This document shows positions 24,401 through 33,582 of a stretch of 64,000 bases of DNA, in pieces; position 1 is the first letter of the stretch, and every line of letters starts with the position of its first letter. The stretch covers positions 8,042,854-8,106,853 of the forward strand of contig NC_083897.1 in the NCBI RefSeq assembly GCF_032452875.1, in the 5' to 3' direction. The notes below the pieces were generated by a model that saw nothing but the letters and a program-made list of their open reading frames with translations, was not told the origin of the DNA and searched no databases. Source of the DNA: Bos javanicus (taxonomy: Eukaryota; Chordata; Mammalia; Artiodactyla; Bovidae). The translations under genes were made by a program, and so were the position numbers.

Positions 24401-26615
24401 CAGAGGAACCAGAGATCAAATTGCCAACATCCGCTGGATCATGGAAACAGCAAGAGAGTTCCAGAAAAGCATCTATTTTTGCTTTATTGACTATGCCAAA
24501 GCCTTTGACTGGGTGGATCACAATAAACTGTAGAAAATTCTGAAAGAGATGGAAATACCAGACCACCTGATCTGCCTCTTGAGAAATTTGTATGCAGGTC
24601 AGGAAGCAACAGTTAGAACTGGACATGGAACAACAGACTGGTTCCAAATAGGAAAAGGAGTACGTCAAGGCTGTATATCGTCACCCTGCTTATTTAACTT
24701 AGATGCAGAGTACATCATGAGAAACACTGGACTGGAAGAAACACAAGCTGGAATCAAGATTGCCGGGAGAAATATCAATAACCTCAGATATGCAGATGAC
24801 ACCACCCTTATGGCAGAAAGTGAAGAAAAACCTAAAGAGCCTCATGATGAACATGAATGTGAAAAAGTTGGCTTAAAGCTCAGCATTCAGAAAACGAAGA
24901 TCATGGCATCTGGACCCATCACTTCATGGGAAATAGATGGGAAACAGTGGAAATAGTGTCAGACTTTATTTTTCTGGGCTCCAAAATCACTACAGATGGT
25001 GATTGCAGCCATGAAATTAAAAGACGCTTACTCCTTGGAAGGAAAGTTATGACCAACCTAGATAGCATATTCAAAAGCAGAGACATTACTTTGCCAACAA
25101 TGGTTCGTCTAGTCAAGGCTATGGTTTTTCCAGTAGTCATGTATGGATGTGAGAGTTGGACTGTGAAGAAGGCTGAGTGCTGAAGAATTGATGCTTTTGA
25201 ACTGTGGTGTTGGAGAAGACTCTTGAGAGTCCCTTGGACTGCAAGGAGATCCAACCAGTCCATTCTGAAGGAGATCAGCCCTGGGATTTCTTTGGAAGGA
25301 ATGATGCTAAAGCTGAAACTCCAGTACTTTGGCCACCTCATGCGAAGAGTTGACTCATTGGAAAAGACTCTGATGCTGGGAGGGATTGGGGGCAGGAGGA
25401 GAAGGGAACGACAGAGGATGACATGGCTGAATGGCATCACTGACTCGATGGACATGAGTCTCAGTGAACTCCGGGTGTTAGTGATGGACAGAGAGGCCTG
25501 GCGTGCTGCGATTCATGGGGTCGCAAAGTGTTGGACACGACTGAGCGACTGATCTGATCTGATCTGATCGCTGATGTTGTTGTCATAGTTATATATGATT
25601 GTTAAACATATTTTTGTGCCGCATTTGTTAACATTTCTCAAAACTAAGCTTGACAAAGGCTGAATTAAACAAGAACTTCAGTGCCACCTGTATATTGATG
25701 ACGCCCAGGTTTCTATCTTTAGCCCTGATTTCTTCTGACCTTAAGACCTAACGCTCCGATCGCCTACTGGACATTTTTATATGGATGCCCTGCAAACACC
25801 TCAGAAATATCTTAAAAATCCCAAACCTGTACCTCCATTTTTATTTCCTATTGGCACTACCATCCCCTTGTCAGCCATGCTAGAAATCTTGAAATCAACT
25901 TTATTTCCTCTTTCTTCCTCATCCTTCACATCCAATCACTAAATCCTACTTGTCCCATTTCATAAGTGGCCCTCCACTTCCATCTCTTAATTTCTGGAAT
26001 AAGCCGTGCCCTTTCGATATGCTGCTACTTTTACCTAACCCTTGCTTCTCTGCTTAGCAGATTTCTGTTTTTAAATGTCACTCTTCCACCTCCCCACTTC
26101 CCCACCCAACAGCCACCAACCGGTGGAACTTTCCCCACCTAACCTGAACAAAAGAACTTGTTCTGTTACCTTGTCCCAGAGCACTTTGTAACTTTATTAC
26201 AGAACTTATCACTTTGTACTTTGTGCTTGCTTCTGTAGCCTCAGCTCACGTCCTTCTCTCCCACTAGGCTGTGAACTGCTTAAGAGTAGATGCCATGTGT
26301 GAGTTATCCCATCTCCTGACACTTGATCAGCGTCTGGCACATAGTAGGGGTTCACACTGTTTCAGTGAATTTAACCAACTCAGAAAGTCTAAAATTAACA
26401 CGTTTTTTTCTCTTTGTACAGACATTAGTACTGAAGAGCAGCTAAGGCTCCTACAAGAGGAGAAGCTTTGCAAAATCTGTATGGATAGAAATATTGCTGT
26501 CGTCTTTATTCCTTGTGGACATCTGGTCACTTGTAAACAGTGTGCTGAAGCAGTTGACAAGTGTCCCATGTGCTACACAGCCATTACTTTGAGGCAAAAA
26601 ATTTTCATGTCGTAA
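11607..26615 (+). CDS. XIAP: XIAP, X-linked inhibitor of apoptosis (whole spliced CDS)
   Basis: XIAP is a cytosolic inhibitor of caspases 3, 7 and 9 and a RING E3 ubiquitin ligase; it also acts in NOD2/RIPK2 and NF-kB signalling. Six exons join with consistent phases (877, 100, 79, 43, 201 and 194 nt) to 1494 nt, giving 497 residues, the human length. BIR1 ligands are C63, C66, H83, C90; BIR2 C200, C203, H220, C227; BIR3 C300, C303, H320, C327. A UBA domain spans about 366-429. The RING runs about 450-484 with C450, C453, C465, H467, C471, C474, C481 and C484. The caspase-binding linker keeps L141, V146, V147 and D148, and S87, the reported Akt site, is kept. The start is the ATG at 11607 with A at -3. 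No frameshift or premature stop is present, so the gene looks functional. Residue 242 is Thr, not the human caspase-cleavage Asp. Confidence 0.98.
12795..12885 (+). mobile_element. MIR SINE fragment
   Basis: 'tttattgcacacctatatgt', 'acatgcattttctctgtgcc' and 'tcacaacaaccctgtaagaa' follow the order of the MIR core. Confidence 0.65.
13024..13143 (+). mobile_element. Bov SINE body fragment
   Basis: It starts at 'agagaaggaaatggcaaccc' and ends 'gacatgactgagtgagca'. The tRNA head is missing. Confidence 0.88.
13498..13707 (-). mobile_element. Bov-tA SINE
   Basis: A nearly complete minus-strand copy from 'gttgctcagtcatgccccac' (tail side) to 'gagctacaagggaagcc' (tRNA head). Confidence 0.92.
13924..14023 (+). 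CDS. XIAP: XIAP coding exon 2: core of BIR3
   Basis: This exon encodes the rest of codon 293 to the first two bases of codon 326, flanked by 'cttag' and 'gtaaga'. It carries BIR3 zinc ligands C300, C303 and H320. The groove that binds the N-terminus of Smac/DIABLO and of processed caspase-9 keeps G306, L307, W310, E314 and W323. It differs from human at 308 (Asn for Thr) and 324 (Phe for Tyr). Confidence 0.98.
14024..15143 (+). other. XIAP: XIAP intron 3
   Basis: A GT-AG intron splitting codon 326 after its second base. Apart from a short BovB tail at 14713-14766 and an imperfect AT palindrome near 14505-14548 centred on 'gtatacatgtatac', I see no recognisable element. Confidence 0.9.
14713..14766 (-). 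mobile_element. Very short BovB 3' end
   Basis: 'gatcagtcgctcagtcgtgt' and 'ctctttgcaaccccatgaat' are the last ~50 nt of BovB and its related SINEs. The rest is absent, implying extreme 5' truncation. Confidence 0.75.
15144..15222 (+). CDS. XIAP: XIAP coding exon 3: end of BIR3
   Basis: This 79-nt exon runs from the last base of codon 326 to codon 352 and is flanked by 'tttag' and 'gtaagt'. It contributes C327, the fourth BIR3 zinc ligand, and the C-terminal helix region (CKYLLEEKGEEYVNN). Confidence 0.98.
15223..15888 (+). other. XIAP: XIAP intron 4
   Basis: A phase-0 GT-AG intron. It holds an old MIR at about 15595-15760; the rest is unassigned. Confidence 0.9.
15595..15760 (+). mobile_element. 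MIR SINE
   Basis: 'agagccctggactagaatga', 'ctgtttaatctccctgagcc' and 'ttgtctgtaaagtgagtgg' follow the MIR order. It is old and diverged. Confidence 0.65.
15889..15931 (+). CDS. XIAP: XIAP coding exon 4: BIR3-UBA linker
   Basis: A 43-nt exon encoding residues 353-366 plus the first base of codon 367, between 'ttttag' and 'gtaaat'. It reads GRTVERAPLLTEII. This is the least human-like coding segment, as expected for a flexible linker, but the length and reading frame are kept. Confidence 0.95.
16662..16873 (-). mobile_element. Bov-tA SINE
   Basis: A full-length minus-strand copy. It begins with a (TTG)n tail at 16662 and ends at 'gccaccagggaagccc'. Confidence 0.92.
16960..17755 (-). mobile_element. 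Old L1 fragment(s), antisense
   Basis: 'gatttgcatttccctgatat', 'ggccatttgtatatcttctt', 'caaatattttctcccatccc' and 'tgatccattttgaattaatt' are antisense L1 text. From about 17340, 'ccatcacccagatcaggata' to 'gtttggggctgttgtaaata' is a second L1M stretch. Confidence 0.75.
17757..17906 (+). mobile_element. CHR-type SINE with G-run expansion
   Basis: The head 'ggggaattcctggaggccta' and box B 'ttcaatccctggtcaggaaa' are clear. Between them the normally short G block has become a run of about 30 purines (17803-17830). Confidence 0.85.
18130..18360 (+). mobile_element. Bov-tA SINE with (CAC)n tail
   Basis: It runs from 'agctcttcccaggtggctca' to 'cacgacttagcgactaaaca' and then a CAC/CTAC tail. Confidence 0.92.
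18886..19086 (+). CDS. XIAP: XIAP coding exon 5: UBA domain
   Basis: This exon encodes residues 367 (completed) to 433 plus one base, between 'tttcag' and 'gtatgc'. It includes the UBA domain, with the Met-Gly-Phe loop (RMGFSF) and the helix SLEVLVADLVNAQK. The UBA binds ubiquitin chains and supports NF-kB signalling by XIAP. Confidence 0.98.
19199..19440 (-). mobile_element. Old L1M 3' fragment
   Basis: 'tttttattatgaaagatgtc', 'gtggagagaacagtacaatg' and 'gtaaatcccagacatcctgt' follow the L1M 3'-end pattern in antisense. Confidence 0.55.
19446..19815 (-). mobile_element. MLT1 LTR (ERVL-MaLR), solo
   Basis: 'gttaatctattcagactgtt', 'agactgggtggcttagacag', 'ggccccacctctaagcacca' and 'gagggcttcaacatgagttt' are an antisense MLT1 LTR. 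No internal region flanks it. Confidence 0.75.
21735..21857 (+). mobile_element. CHR-type SINE
   Basis: It starts 'tgggaattctccggtggtcc' and ends 'gtggccaaaaaaaaaag'. It interrupts or abuts an L1 3' end that continues to the right. Confidence 0.88.
21858..22075 (-). mobile_element. Old L1 3' end, antisense
   Basis: 'cataaaatttaccctctgag', 'tcacattgttgtgcagtcaa' and 'ggcagccaccattctgcttt' are the antisense L1M 3' region, the same family as at 5565-6350. Confidence 0.65.
22150..22620 (-). pseudogene. Possible retrocopy of an unidentified gene
   Basis: Between two old repeats lies a segment that looks mRNA-like on the minus strand. A Lys/Glu-rich tail (HKQKDSEIMQQKLKKANEKK) ends in a stop near 22405 and is followed by UTR-like sequence. 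Upstream codons are interrupted by stops and frame changes. I do not recognise the parent and see no clear poly(A) tail or target duplication, so this is tentative. Confidence 0.3.
22625..23620 (-). mobile_element. L2 LINE fragments
   Basis: Two successive L2-type 3' regions carry 'ccttcaaggctcagctcaaa', 'cctgctaaccttctatagcc', 'gcccagagccctcttctccc' and 'gaaggccttccctctgtg'. L2 is ancient and these copies are well decayed. Confidence 0.7.
24007..25570 (+). mobile_element. BovB LINE with most of the reverse transcriptase
   Basis: This sense-oriented BovB of about 1.56 kb keeps the RT motifs: FIDYAKAFD (motif A), GVRQGC (motif B) and YADDT (catalytic, motif C). It continues into the C-terminal CESWTVKKAEC region. 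The 5' end, including the endonuclease domain, is missing. The frame is broken by a TAG at 24531-24533, at a TGG in the related copy at 41818, and by later stops and shifts. The 3' end is a short GATCT repeat. It is a dead copy in XIAP intron 6. Confidence 0.93.
25549..25570. repeat. (TGATC)n BovB terminal repeat
   Basis: Short pentamer repeats are the usual 3' terminus of BovB copies in place of poly(A). Confidence 0.8.
25660..26360 (-). mobile_element. L2 LINE fragment upstream of exon 7
   Basis: 'tatattgatgacgcccaggt', 'cttgaaatcaactttatttc', 'acagaacttatcactttgta' and 'gtctggcacatagtaggggt' mark an L2 3' region. It ends about 60 bp before the RING exon. Confidence 0.7.
26422..26615 (+). 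CDS. XIAP: XIAP coding exon 6 (last): RING domain and stop
   Basis: This exon completes codon 434 and ends at TAA (26613-26615) after ...IFMS. The RING provides E3 ligase activity: C450, C453, C465, H467, C471, C474, C481 and C484 are in C3HC4 spacing, and the penultimate aromatic F495, important for E2 and dimer contacts in IAP RINGs, is kept. The acceptor is 'ctttgtacag'. The exon continues into the 3' UTR. Confidence 0.98.
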
Positions 26616-28430
26616 TCTAACTACAGTAGGCATCTTATGTTCTTATTACCCTGATTGAATGTGTGATGTGAACCAACTTGAAGAAATCAGCATTGAATTC
26701 CATTAGCATTTGCTGCCAAGTAGGAAGAAAGTGTAAACTGCAATGTTATAGTTGGCAGTCTAAAATTTGAATTTCTGGATTTTTCAGGATGTTAACTGTA
26801 TTAGCTGTTCTGTTTTTCTCCCACTGTTATTTAATTGAAACCCTAGACTAAGAAGCATCATATTGTAACTGATCACAATGTGTGTTTTATAGTACACTGA
26901 CTTAGTTTTCTAAAGGTAAGTGAATTAATCAGTTGAATTTTTCATTCATTTTGGATAGGCTTAACAAATAGAGCATTCTGTATGAATGGAGATTAGAGTT
27001 AATCTTCCCAATCACATAATTTGTTTTGTGTGAAAAAGGAATGAACTGTTTCACACTGATGGAAAGATGGAAATGATTTTTAGATGTTTGTGTTTTAGGA
27101 TTTTGTCCATTTTCTTTTAAATTATACACATGTACTTGGGTGGATGATTTTTTTTTAATGATTTTGCCATTGTTAAAAGGGTATTTAATGATTGACTACC
27201 TTTTAGCCTACATGTACTGACATAAAAAGACATGAGAGGTATATTAAGTGTAAAATCAAATGGCAAAACACTATGTGTAGAATGAGCCAAGTGAAGGTGT
27301 GTCTATTTTATATACATATAGAACAGAAGATTGGAAAGATAGGCACCAAACTGTTAAATGTGGTTTCTCTTGAAAGGGGGTGGGGGGATGGGTCCCAGAG
27401 GGGCTTTATAAGGGCCTTTCACTTTCTACTTTTTTCATTTTGTTCTGTTTGAATTTTTTATAAGTATTATTACTTTTGTAATCAAAATTTTTAGAAAGTA
27501 TTTTGCTGATTTAAAGGCTTAGGCATGTTCAAACGCCTGCAAAACTACTTATTGCTCAGCTTTAGTTTTCCTAATCCAAGAAGGCAGGGCAGTTAACCTT
27601 TTTGGTGCCAATGTGAAATTTAAATGTATATGTTTTTCCTGCTTCGTGGATAAAAAATATTTCTGAGTGGTAGTTTTCTGACAGGTAGACCATGTCTTCT
27701 CTTGTTTAAAAATAAATATTCCTGATTTTGTAAAATGAAATATAAAATATGTCTCAGATCTTCCAATTAATTAGTAAGGATTCATCTTTAATCCTTGCTA
27801 GTTTAAGCCTGCCTAAGTCACTTTACTAAAAGATCTTTGTTAACCCAGTATTTTAAACATCTGTCAGCTTATGTAGGTAAAAGTAGAAGCATGTTTGTAC
27901 ACTGCTCGTAGTTATAGTAACAGCTTTCCATGTTGAGATTCTCGTATCTTGTATCTTAAAGTTTCATGTGAATTTTTACCGTTAGGATGCTTAAGATGTA
28001 TATAGGATAAAATGTCAAGTCTTCACCTAAGTTTTTTGTTTTCTTGTCTAGTAATAGTAGCAGATACTTCTGGAATGTTCTCCCAAGATCCTTAAAAACT
28101 TCTTGGAAATTATAAAATACTGACAAGAAAAGAAGAATAGTTTTTTGAATATTAAAGAGAAAATAAAGCTTGAGTAAGAATCAATATAGGTTAAAAAGAT
28201 AAAAGTCTAAAAATGCTTCATAGAACACCCAGGCAAAGATCCTCACAACAACCTGTTGTAGAGGTGAGTGAGGCATTTTACTGTAGAGAAAAGGTTGAGA
28301 GTAAAACTGTCAGAAGTTATATTTTTGTTGTATTTTCTAAGAGAAAGAGTATTGTTATGTTCTCTTAACCTCTGTTAATTACTACTTTGATATTCATTTA
28401 AAGCATTGCAAATTTAAATGAGAATCTTTA

Positions 28431-28623
28431 TTTTTTTAATTAAAAAAAAATTTTTTTTTATTTTTATTTTTTCCACTGATGTCTGGCTACAAACCATTCT
28501 TAGTGCCCACGGTTCTGAGCACTGAGCGTAGAAATAGCCGCCTCCTCTCTGCCCCAACGGCACGGGCGCAGCAGGGCGGCCACACCCGTGGTGCCGGCAA
28601 GTCCGGCATCTGCAGGGCAGTAG
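28431..28623 (-). pseudogene. Retrocopy of an H/ACA-like snoRNA in the 3' UTR
   Basis: A GC-rich insert is flanked by the 9-bp duplication GAATCTTTA (28422-28430 and 28624-28632), with an A-rich tail on the minus strand at 28431-28472. The minus-strand RNA can form two hairpins. The 5' one has a TGCCC/GGGCA base and a CACGGG/CCCGTG upper stem. The 3' one has a GGCTA/TAGCC base and an 8-bp AGTGCTCA/TGGGCACT upper stem, with internal pockets. An ANANNA-type H box (AGAGGA) lies between, and ACA follows the second stem. Four extra bases precede the A tail. The parent snoRNA is not identified. Confidence 0.6.
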
Positions 28624-29904
28624 GAATCTTTAAAGTCAAATAATGACCACCCTGTTTTTGTTGTACTATGTAAATCCTCAGTTCTTTACTTTTGCACTTT
28701 CTTCCATTTAGATTTAGTTATATATTCATTAAAAGTTAAATTTTATATGTATAATCTAAGCTTTAAATTTAAACTTAAATTACAAGGGGAGAAAAGTGTT
28801 AAAGGTTTAAAAATGTGTTTTCCAGGACACGTCAGCTCCAAGTCAGGTAGTTGGTTCAATCTAGTTGTTGTCCAAGGACTGAATTGTTTTAACATAAGGT
28901 TTTCCAGTTCTGGGAGCCTCAGTTCTTTAAAACTCTTTTAAAATTTGTATGTTTAGATTTAAGCAAGACCTTTTTACTCCCCATCAGTTGTGAGATTTAA
29001 TGCATGAAGCTGATGTGGCTAACAAGTTTATTTTAACAATTGTTTAGAAATGCTGTTGCTTCAGGTTCTTAAATCACTCAACGCTCCAACTTCTAATCAA
29101 ATTTTTAAAGACTTACCAATGTTTGCCTGTGTTTGCACTATAAAAAGCACTGGATCCTTCCCATCTATTTGTGCAAAGAATGATCACTTGCAAGGTCAAA
29201 AATATAGCCAGATCCAAATCTCTGCCTCCCCCTTCCCAAAATAGTTCTCAGTATCTCCATGTACACTTCCTTTTCTGTATAAAGTTCACTCTAAGATTTC
29301 AAAGGCACCGCCTGTTTTACTACATTTTAGTCATGTGAAGAGTCAAGTTGTTTTGTAATAAATAATTGTCTTTATTCATAATAATCTGGTGTGCTAATCA
29401 AAAGCCTTGTCTTAATTTTTGAGAAATGAGTTTAGTGTTTATAAAGTAAATTCCAGTTTGTTAAGTAATGGCTTTGTATTACCTTTCCTGCTAGATTTTT
29501 GTTTATTTTCCCTTGGGTTAGGGGCTAAGATGGAGTAGGATGGGGGTAGTGAATGTATGTGATGTGATTTGGCCTTGTGTATTACAATCCTTTGTTGTTT
29601 TATCACTTAAATGTTGGTAGTTTTCTTCCTGGTTTTCATTTTAGTGGATAAAATTGGTATTTTGAACTCTGAATGGAGACTACCACCACAGCATTAGTTC
29701 CACATATTGAACCCTTTAGACTGAAATGATTGTTTTATTTCCTGATTACCCAGTTGGTTGAATATGGGGGAAAAGGGGTGGAGGGGGTGGAGAAATAGGA
29801 TAGGTTGTATATCGTTTCTATTAGAGAAAGAAGAAAATGGGACTGAATATTTGACAGATATGGTTTTTAGCCACATCTGGCTTAGAAAAGAAGAAAAGAG
29901 GTAA

Positions 29905-30010
29905 CCATTTCTTCATCTGTGAAATGCAAATAGTACCTGTCTTAAAAAATTATAAGAGTTGAGGAGACCGTATGTGTAAAATACTTGTTATAAATGTTAA
30001 TTCCCTTCCT
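29905..30010 (+). mobile_element. MIR fragment in the 3' UTR
   Basis: 'atttcttcatctgtgaaatg' and 'taagagttgaggagaccgta' follow the MIR 3' half. Confidence 0.55.
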
Positions 30011-30319
30011 AACACTTTTTTACCTTCCATGGATTTGCCTTGACTCTGGAAATTAGGGCTAAAACTTAGATAATAACTCTTTCACTGACTCTTAATTCAT
30101 CTTTTTTGTTTGTCATAGTTAAGATGCAAATTGCAGTACACAAGTAGGTCAAATCCTTAAAAATATTTAAATTCCTTTTTTAAAAACTTGAAACAATATT
30201 CTTACCAAAGTTAGTTGAGTTTTTCTAATAGAAACAATTGGCTTAGTCCCACTTTTATAGTCAGTTTCAGTTTGACTTATAAACTTAGCACAATGTGAAT
30301 TTCACTTGCAGCACAACAG

Positions 30320-30480
30320 AATCATAGGATGTCAGAGCTAGAAGTGACCTTAGAGAGTATCTAATTCATTCCCCTTGTTTTAAGATGAACCATCTGAGGC
30401 TCAATGGTGAAATGATGTGTTCAAAGCTATATAACTAATCAGTGATAGCCCAGGCTGGAACATAGTTTGATGGTGAAAAA
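30320..30480 (+). mobile_element. Old MIR-like fragment in the 3' UTR
   Basis: 'gtcagagctagaagtgacct', 'taagatgaaccatctgaggc' and 'caaagctatataactaatca' fit an ancient mammalian SINE pattern. The subfamily is not certain. Confidence 0.5.
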
Positions 30481-31078
30481 CTTCAAGCTACCTCTCCAGG
30501 GAGGTCTCAAATGTTTATTTTTTCAACTATTCTTTATTCTATACCATAACATTCACTACATATTAAATGACACTTTAATACAGTAGGACAATCTTAAATA
30601 CATATGGCTTCAAATTATACAATATTGCATTAATGTTTCGGGGGTAAGATTCTTATTTGAAGTCTAAAGTTTGCAGAAATGCATATAGATTTTTTTTCAT
30701 TTACTACATTCTTCTTGTGTAGCATTGTGTATCGTTTAAAATTACTATGTAAGTATATTTTGTCATTCTGTCTATACTTAGCAACAAATTTGCATTTTTA
30801 TTTGATGTAACAATTGCTTTAATGTAATTTTTGTTAGAAGATTTTGCATTACCTTTATACTTTATATCTAACCTGACAGAATGACTGATTCTTATGTCAT
30901 TGTAATAGTGTTGTAAATAATCACGTGAAATGTGTGAGATAGAGTACTATATTTGTAAATATAATTTTATGGCTGTTTTCATTTAGTAGAAACTTTTCCA
31001 TCAGTATGGAAAACTAAGAAAATTGCTTTCTACTGTATAATCTGGCAGTTATCATAGATTAAAGCTTATTTTTCTGTG

Positions 31079-31099
31079 AATAAAAACTTATCCAATAAA
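31079..31099 (+). terminator. XIAP: Likely distal XIAP poly(A) signals
   Basis: Two AATAAA hexamers occur 15 bp apart (31079-31084 and 31094-31099). They mark the change from repeat-poor UTR-like sequence to repeat-rich intergenic DNA. Cleavage would be expected about 15-30 bp later. Confidence 0.55.
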
Positions 31100-31692
31100 G
31101 CACTATTCTTTAAAATGATATCTTATTACTTTGTATTTGTTTCACTTCCTCAGAAAAAAATAAAATAGCTCTCTTAAAAATATTAATACTAAAATGCAAC
31201 TTCCCAAATATATCCTATGCCATTATTGCGCCACACATTAAGGTATATATCAAGTCATGTGATATTAAGAAAAAAAAGACATCTGCTTTCACATTAGTTT
31301 ATAGAATTCTATAAGTACATGAAAAGTTTATTTTTAGTTTTGTGTAAAAATATGAAACTCCCTCTCCACAAAGATTGGCCTGGTTGACTCAAGAGATAAC
31401 TATAGTCACCTTAACAAGGCTTGAATAAGCAAGAGACCTAAAAAGCCACTGTCCCTTTGAGGCAGGCAGCAGAGAAGGATTTTGTGAGTCTACAGAAGCA
31501 GCTGCCCAGAGTTTCAGAAACTGCAAGCAAATCTGGTGGGATAAAAAGTAAGGGAATTGCAATTATCCTTCAATAAAAAATAATTAGAAAAAAAGTGAGG
31601 AAATAAAGGCTTCTCAAAGGGAGAGGGAAATTTAGAAAAGGGCATTTCAAGTGCTATTTCCCCTACCCCTGAGTTGTATTTCAGGCCTAGTC

Positions 31693-32186
31693 TGAGACAT
31701 TACTTTGCCAACAAAGGTCCGTCTAGTCAAGGCTATGGTTTTTCCAGTAATCATGTATGGATGTGAGAGTTGGACTGTGAAGAAGGCTGAGCACCGAAGA
31801 ATTGATGCTTTTGAACTGTGGTGCTGGAGAAGACTCTTGAGAGTCCCTTGGACTGCAAGGAGATCCAACCAGTCCATTCTGACGGAGATCAGCCCAGGGA
31901 TTTCTTTGGAGGGAATGATGCTAAAGCTGAAACTCCAGTACTCTGGCCACCTTATGCGAAGAGTTGACTCATTGGAAAAGACTCTGATGCTGGGAGGGAT
32001 TGGGAGCAGGAGGAGAAGGGGACGCCAGAGGATGAGATGGCTGGATGGCATCACTGACTCGATGGACTTGAGTCTGAGTGAACTCCGGGAGTTTGTGATG
32101 GACAGGGAGGCCTGGCGGGCTGCGATTCGTGGGGTCACAAAGAGTTGGACATGACTGTGCGACTGAACTGATCTGAACTGAACTGT
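31693..32186 (+). mobile_element. BovB LINE 3' fragment
   Basis: A sense BovB starting inside the 'acattactttgccaacaaag' segment and ending in 'gaactgatctgaactgaact'. An uninterrupted C-terminal frame spans 31705-32154. It lacks the RT core, so it is a 5'-truncated copy. Confidence 0.92.
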
Positions 32187-32398
32187 ATTGTTTAGTTGCT
32201 AAGCTAAGCTGTGTCTGACTTTCTTACAGACCCTGGGGACTGTAGCCCACCAGGCTTCTGTCCATGGGATTTCCCAGGTGAGAATACTCAGTGGGTTGCC
32301 ATTTCCTTCTCCATGGGATCTTCCCAACCCAGGGATCAAACCCATGTCTCCTGCATTCGCAGGTGGGTTCTTTACCACTGAGCCACCAGGGAAGCCCC
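32187..32398 (-). mobile_element. Bov-tA SINE abutting BovB
   Basis: A minus-strand Bov-tA from 'gtttagttgctaagctaagc' to 'ccaccagggaagcccc'. It begins directly at the 3' end of the BovB copy. Confidence 0.92.
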
Positions 32399-32529
32399 AT
32401 CTGTATAGTGACTGATTATCAAATTCTTGACTGTTACCACTGTTATCTGAGATATACCATAAGACTGTTGTAAATGCAGTCCACATTTCTTACATGTCAA
32501 CTATACTTTAAATGAATATTGATGAAGAT

Positions 32530-32730
32530 GTGAATTTTCAAAGCTTTCTCTTACAAAAATTTTCAAACTTACATAAAAGTAGAAACAAAAATATAATGAA
32601 CCTTGTAATCATCATTCAGCTTCAACAAATAACATTTTGCCAGTCTTGTTTCATCTAGGACTCTCTATCCTTTTATTTTTAAAATTTATTTATTTTTGAT
32701 ATATTTTAAAGTAAATCCTAGACATTATGT
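32530..32730 (-). mobile_element. Old L1M 3' fragment
   Basis: 'ttttcaaacttacataaaag', 'tcattcagcttcaacaaata' and 'aaagtaaatcctagacatta' are antisense L1M text. Confidence 0.6.
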
Positions 32731-32935
32731 TATTTCTCCTATAGCTACTTTGTTATATACCTATACAGGATTAGAACATTTTTTAAATTGAATTTTTAAC
32801 TTGCCACTATTACTGCTAAATTTTAAAGGACATCTAAATAATAATTAAGATCAACTTTATTCCCGTTTCCCCTATTTGAAGATTAAGGTAAATAAACATG
32901 CTCAAAACTGATACTATAATTTAAAAAATACTTTT

Positions 32936-33059
32936 AGGGAGTTCCATGGTGGTCCAGTGTTAGGACTCCATGCTTTCATTGCCATGGCTACGGTGCAGTC
33001 CCTGGTTGGGGAGCTAAATCCCGCAAGCCACGTAGCATGACCAAACAAAAAAAAAGAAA
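32936..33059 (+). mobile_element. CHR-type SINE
   Basis: It contains 'gggagttccatggtggtcca', 'ccctggttggggagctaaat' and an A-rich end. Confidence 0.88.
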
Positions 33060-33151
33060 TTTTTTTAATGATGTTCTCACCATTTCATTTGTAGTTTGCT
33101 TATAAATTATAGAATAAATGCGGTACTTATTAGAAGTTGGTAGGCTAATTT

Positions 33152-33545
33152 GCAACAATGTAGATGGACCTAGAGAGTATTATACTTAGTGACATAAGTC
33201 GAGAAAGAAAAACACTGGATGATATCACTTATATGTAGAATCTAAAAAATAAAATCTATGTATATAACAACAGAAACAGACTCAGAGATATAGAGAACAA
33301 ACTAGGAGAGAGGGAGGGTGTAGGGGGTAAGATAGGGGTATGGGATTAAGAGATACAAACTAGTATGTATAAAATAAATAAGCAGCAAGGAATATTATAC
33401 AGCATAGGAAAATATAGCCATTGTTTTTTAATAACTTTAAATGGAGTATAATCTATAAAAATATTGAATTGTGGTGTTGTACACTTGAAACTAATATTGT
33501 AAGTCAACTATACTTCTATTTAAACATTTTAAAATTATAATTACA
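33152..33545 (+). mobile_element. L1 3' region
   Basis: 'caacaatgtagatggaccta', 'gatatcacttatatgtagaa', 'acagactcagagatatagag' and 'gtaagtcaactatacttcta' follow the L1 ORF2 end and 3' UTR in sense. Confidence 0.8.
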
Positions 33546-33582
33546 ATAAAGGTAGGCTAACTGTGTGGTGTATGGATACCTC

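Larger units (their letters stand above)
19087..26421 (+). other. XIAP: XIAP intron 6
   Basis: The largest intron inside the coding region, splitting codon 434 after its first base. It holds L1M, MLT1, CHR, L2 and BovB sequences and a possible retrocopy, listed separately. Nothing was recognised in 19820-21730, including a moderately GC-richer patch at about 20600-20960. Confidence 0.9.
26616..31115 (+). other. XIAP: XIAP 3' UTR (extent inferred)
   Basis: The sequence after the stop is AU-rich and largely free of young repeats up to about 31.1 kb, unlike the flanks, consistent with a long XIAP 3' UTR as in other mammals. Internal AATAAA motifs at 27711, 28162 and 29357 could be proximal poly(A) sites; the pair at 31079-31099 is the best distal choice. 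It carries an antisense snoRNA-like retrocopy (28431-28623) and old MIR-like pieces. The end is inferred, not seen. Confidence 0.6.
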
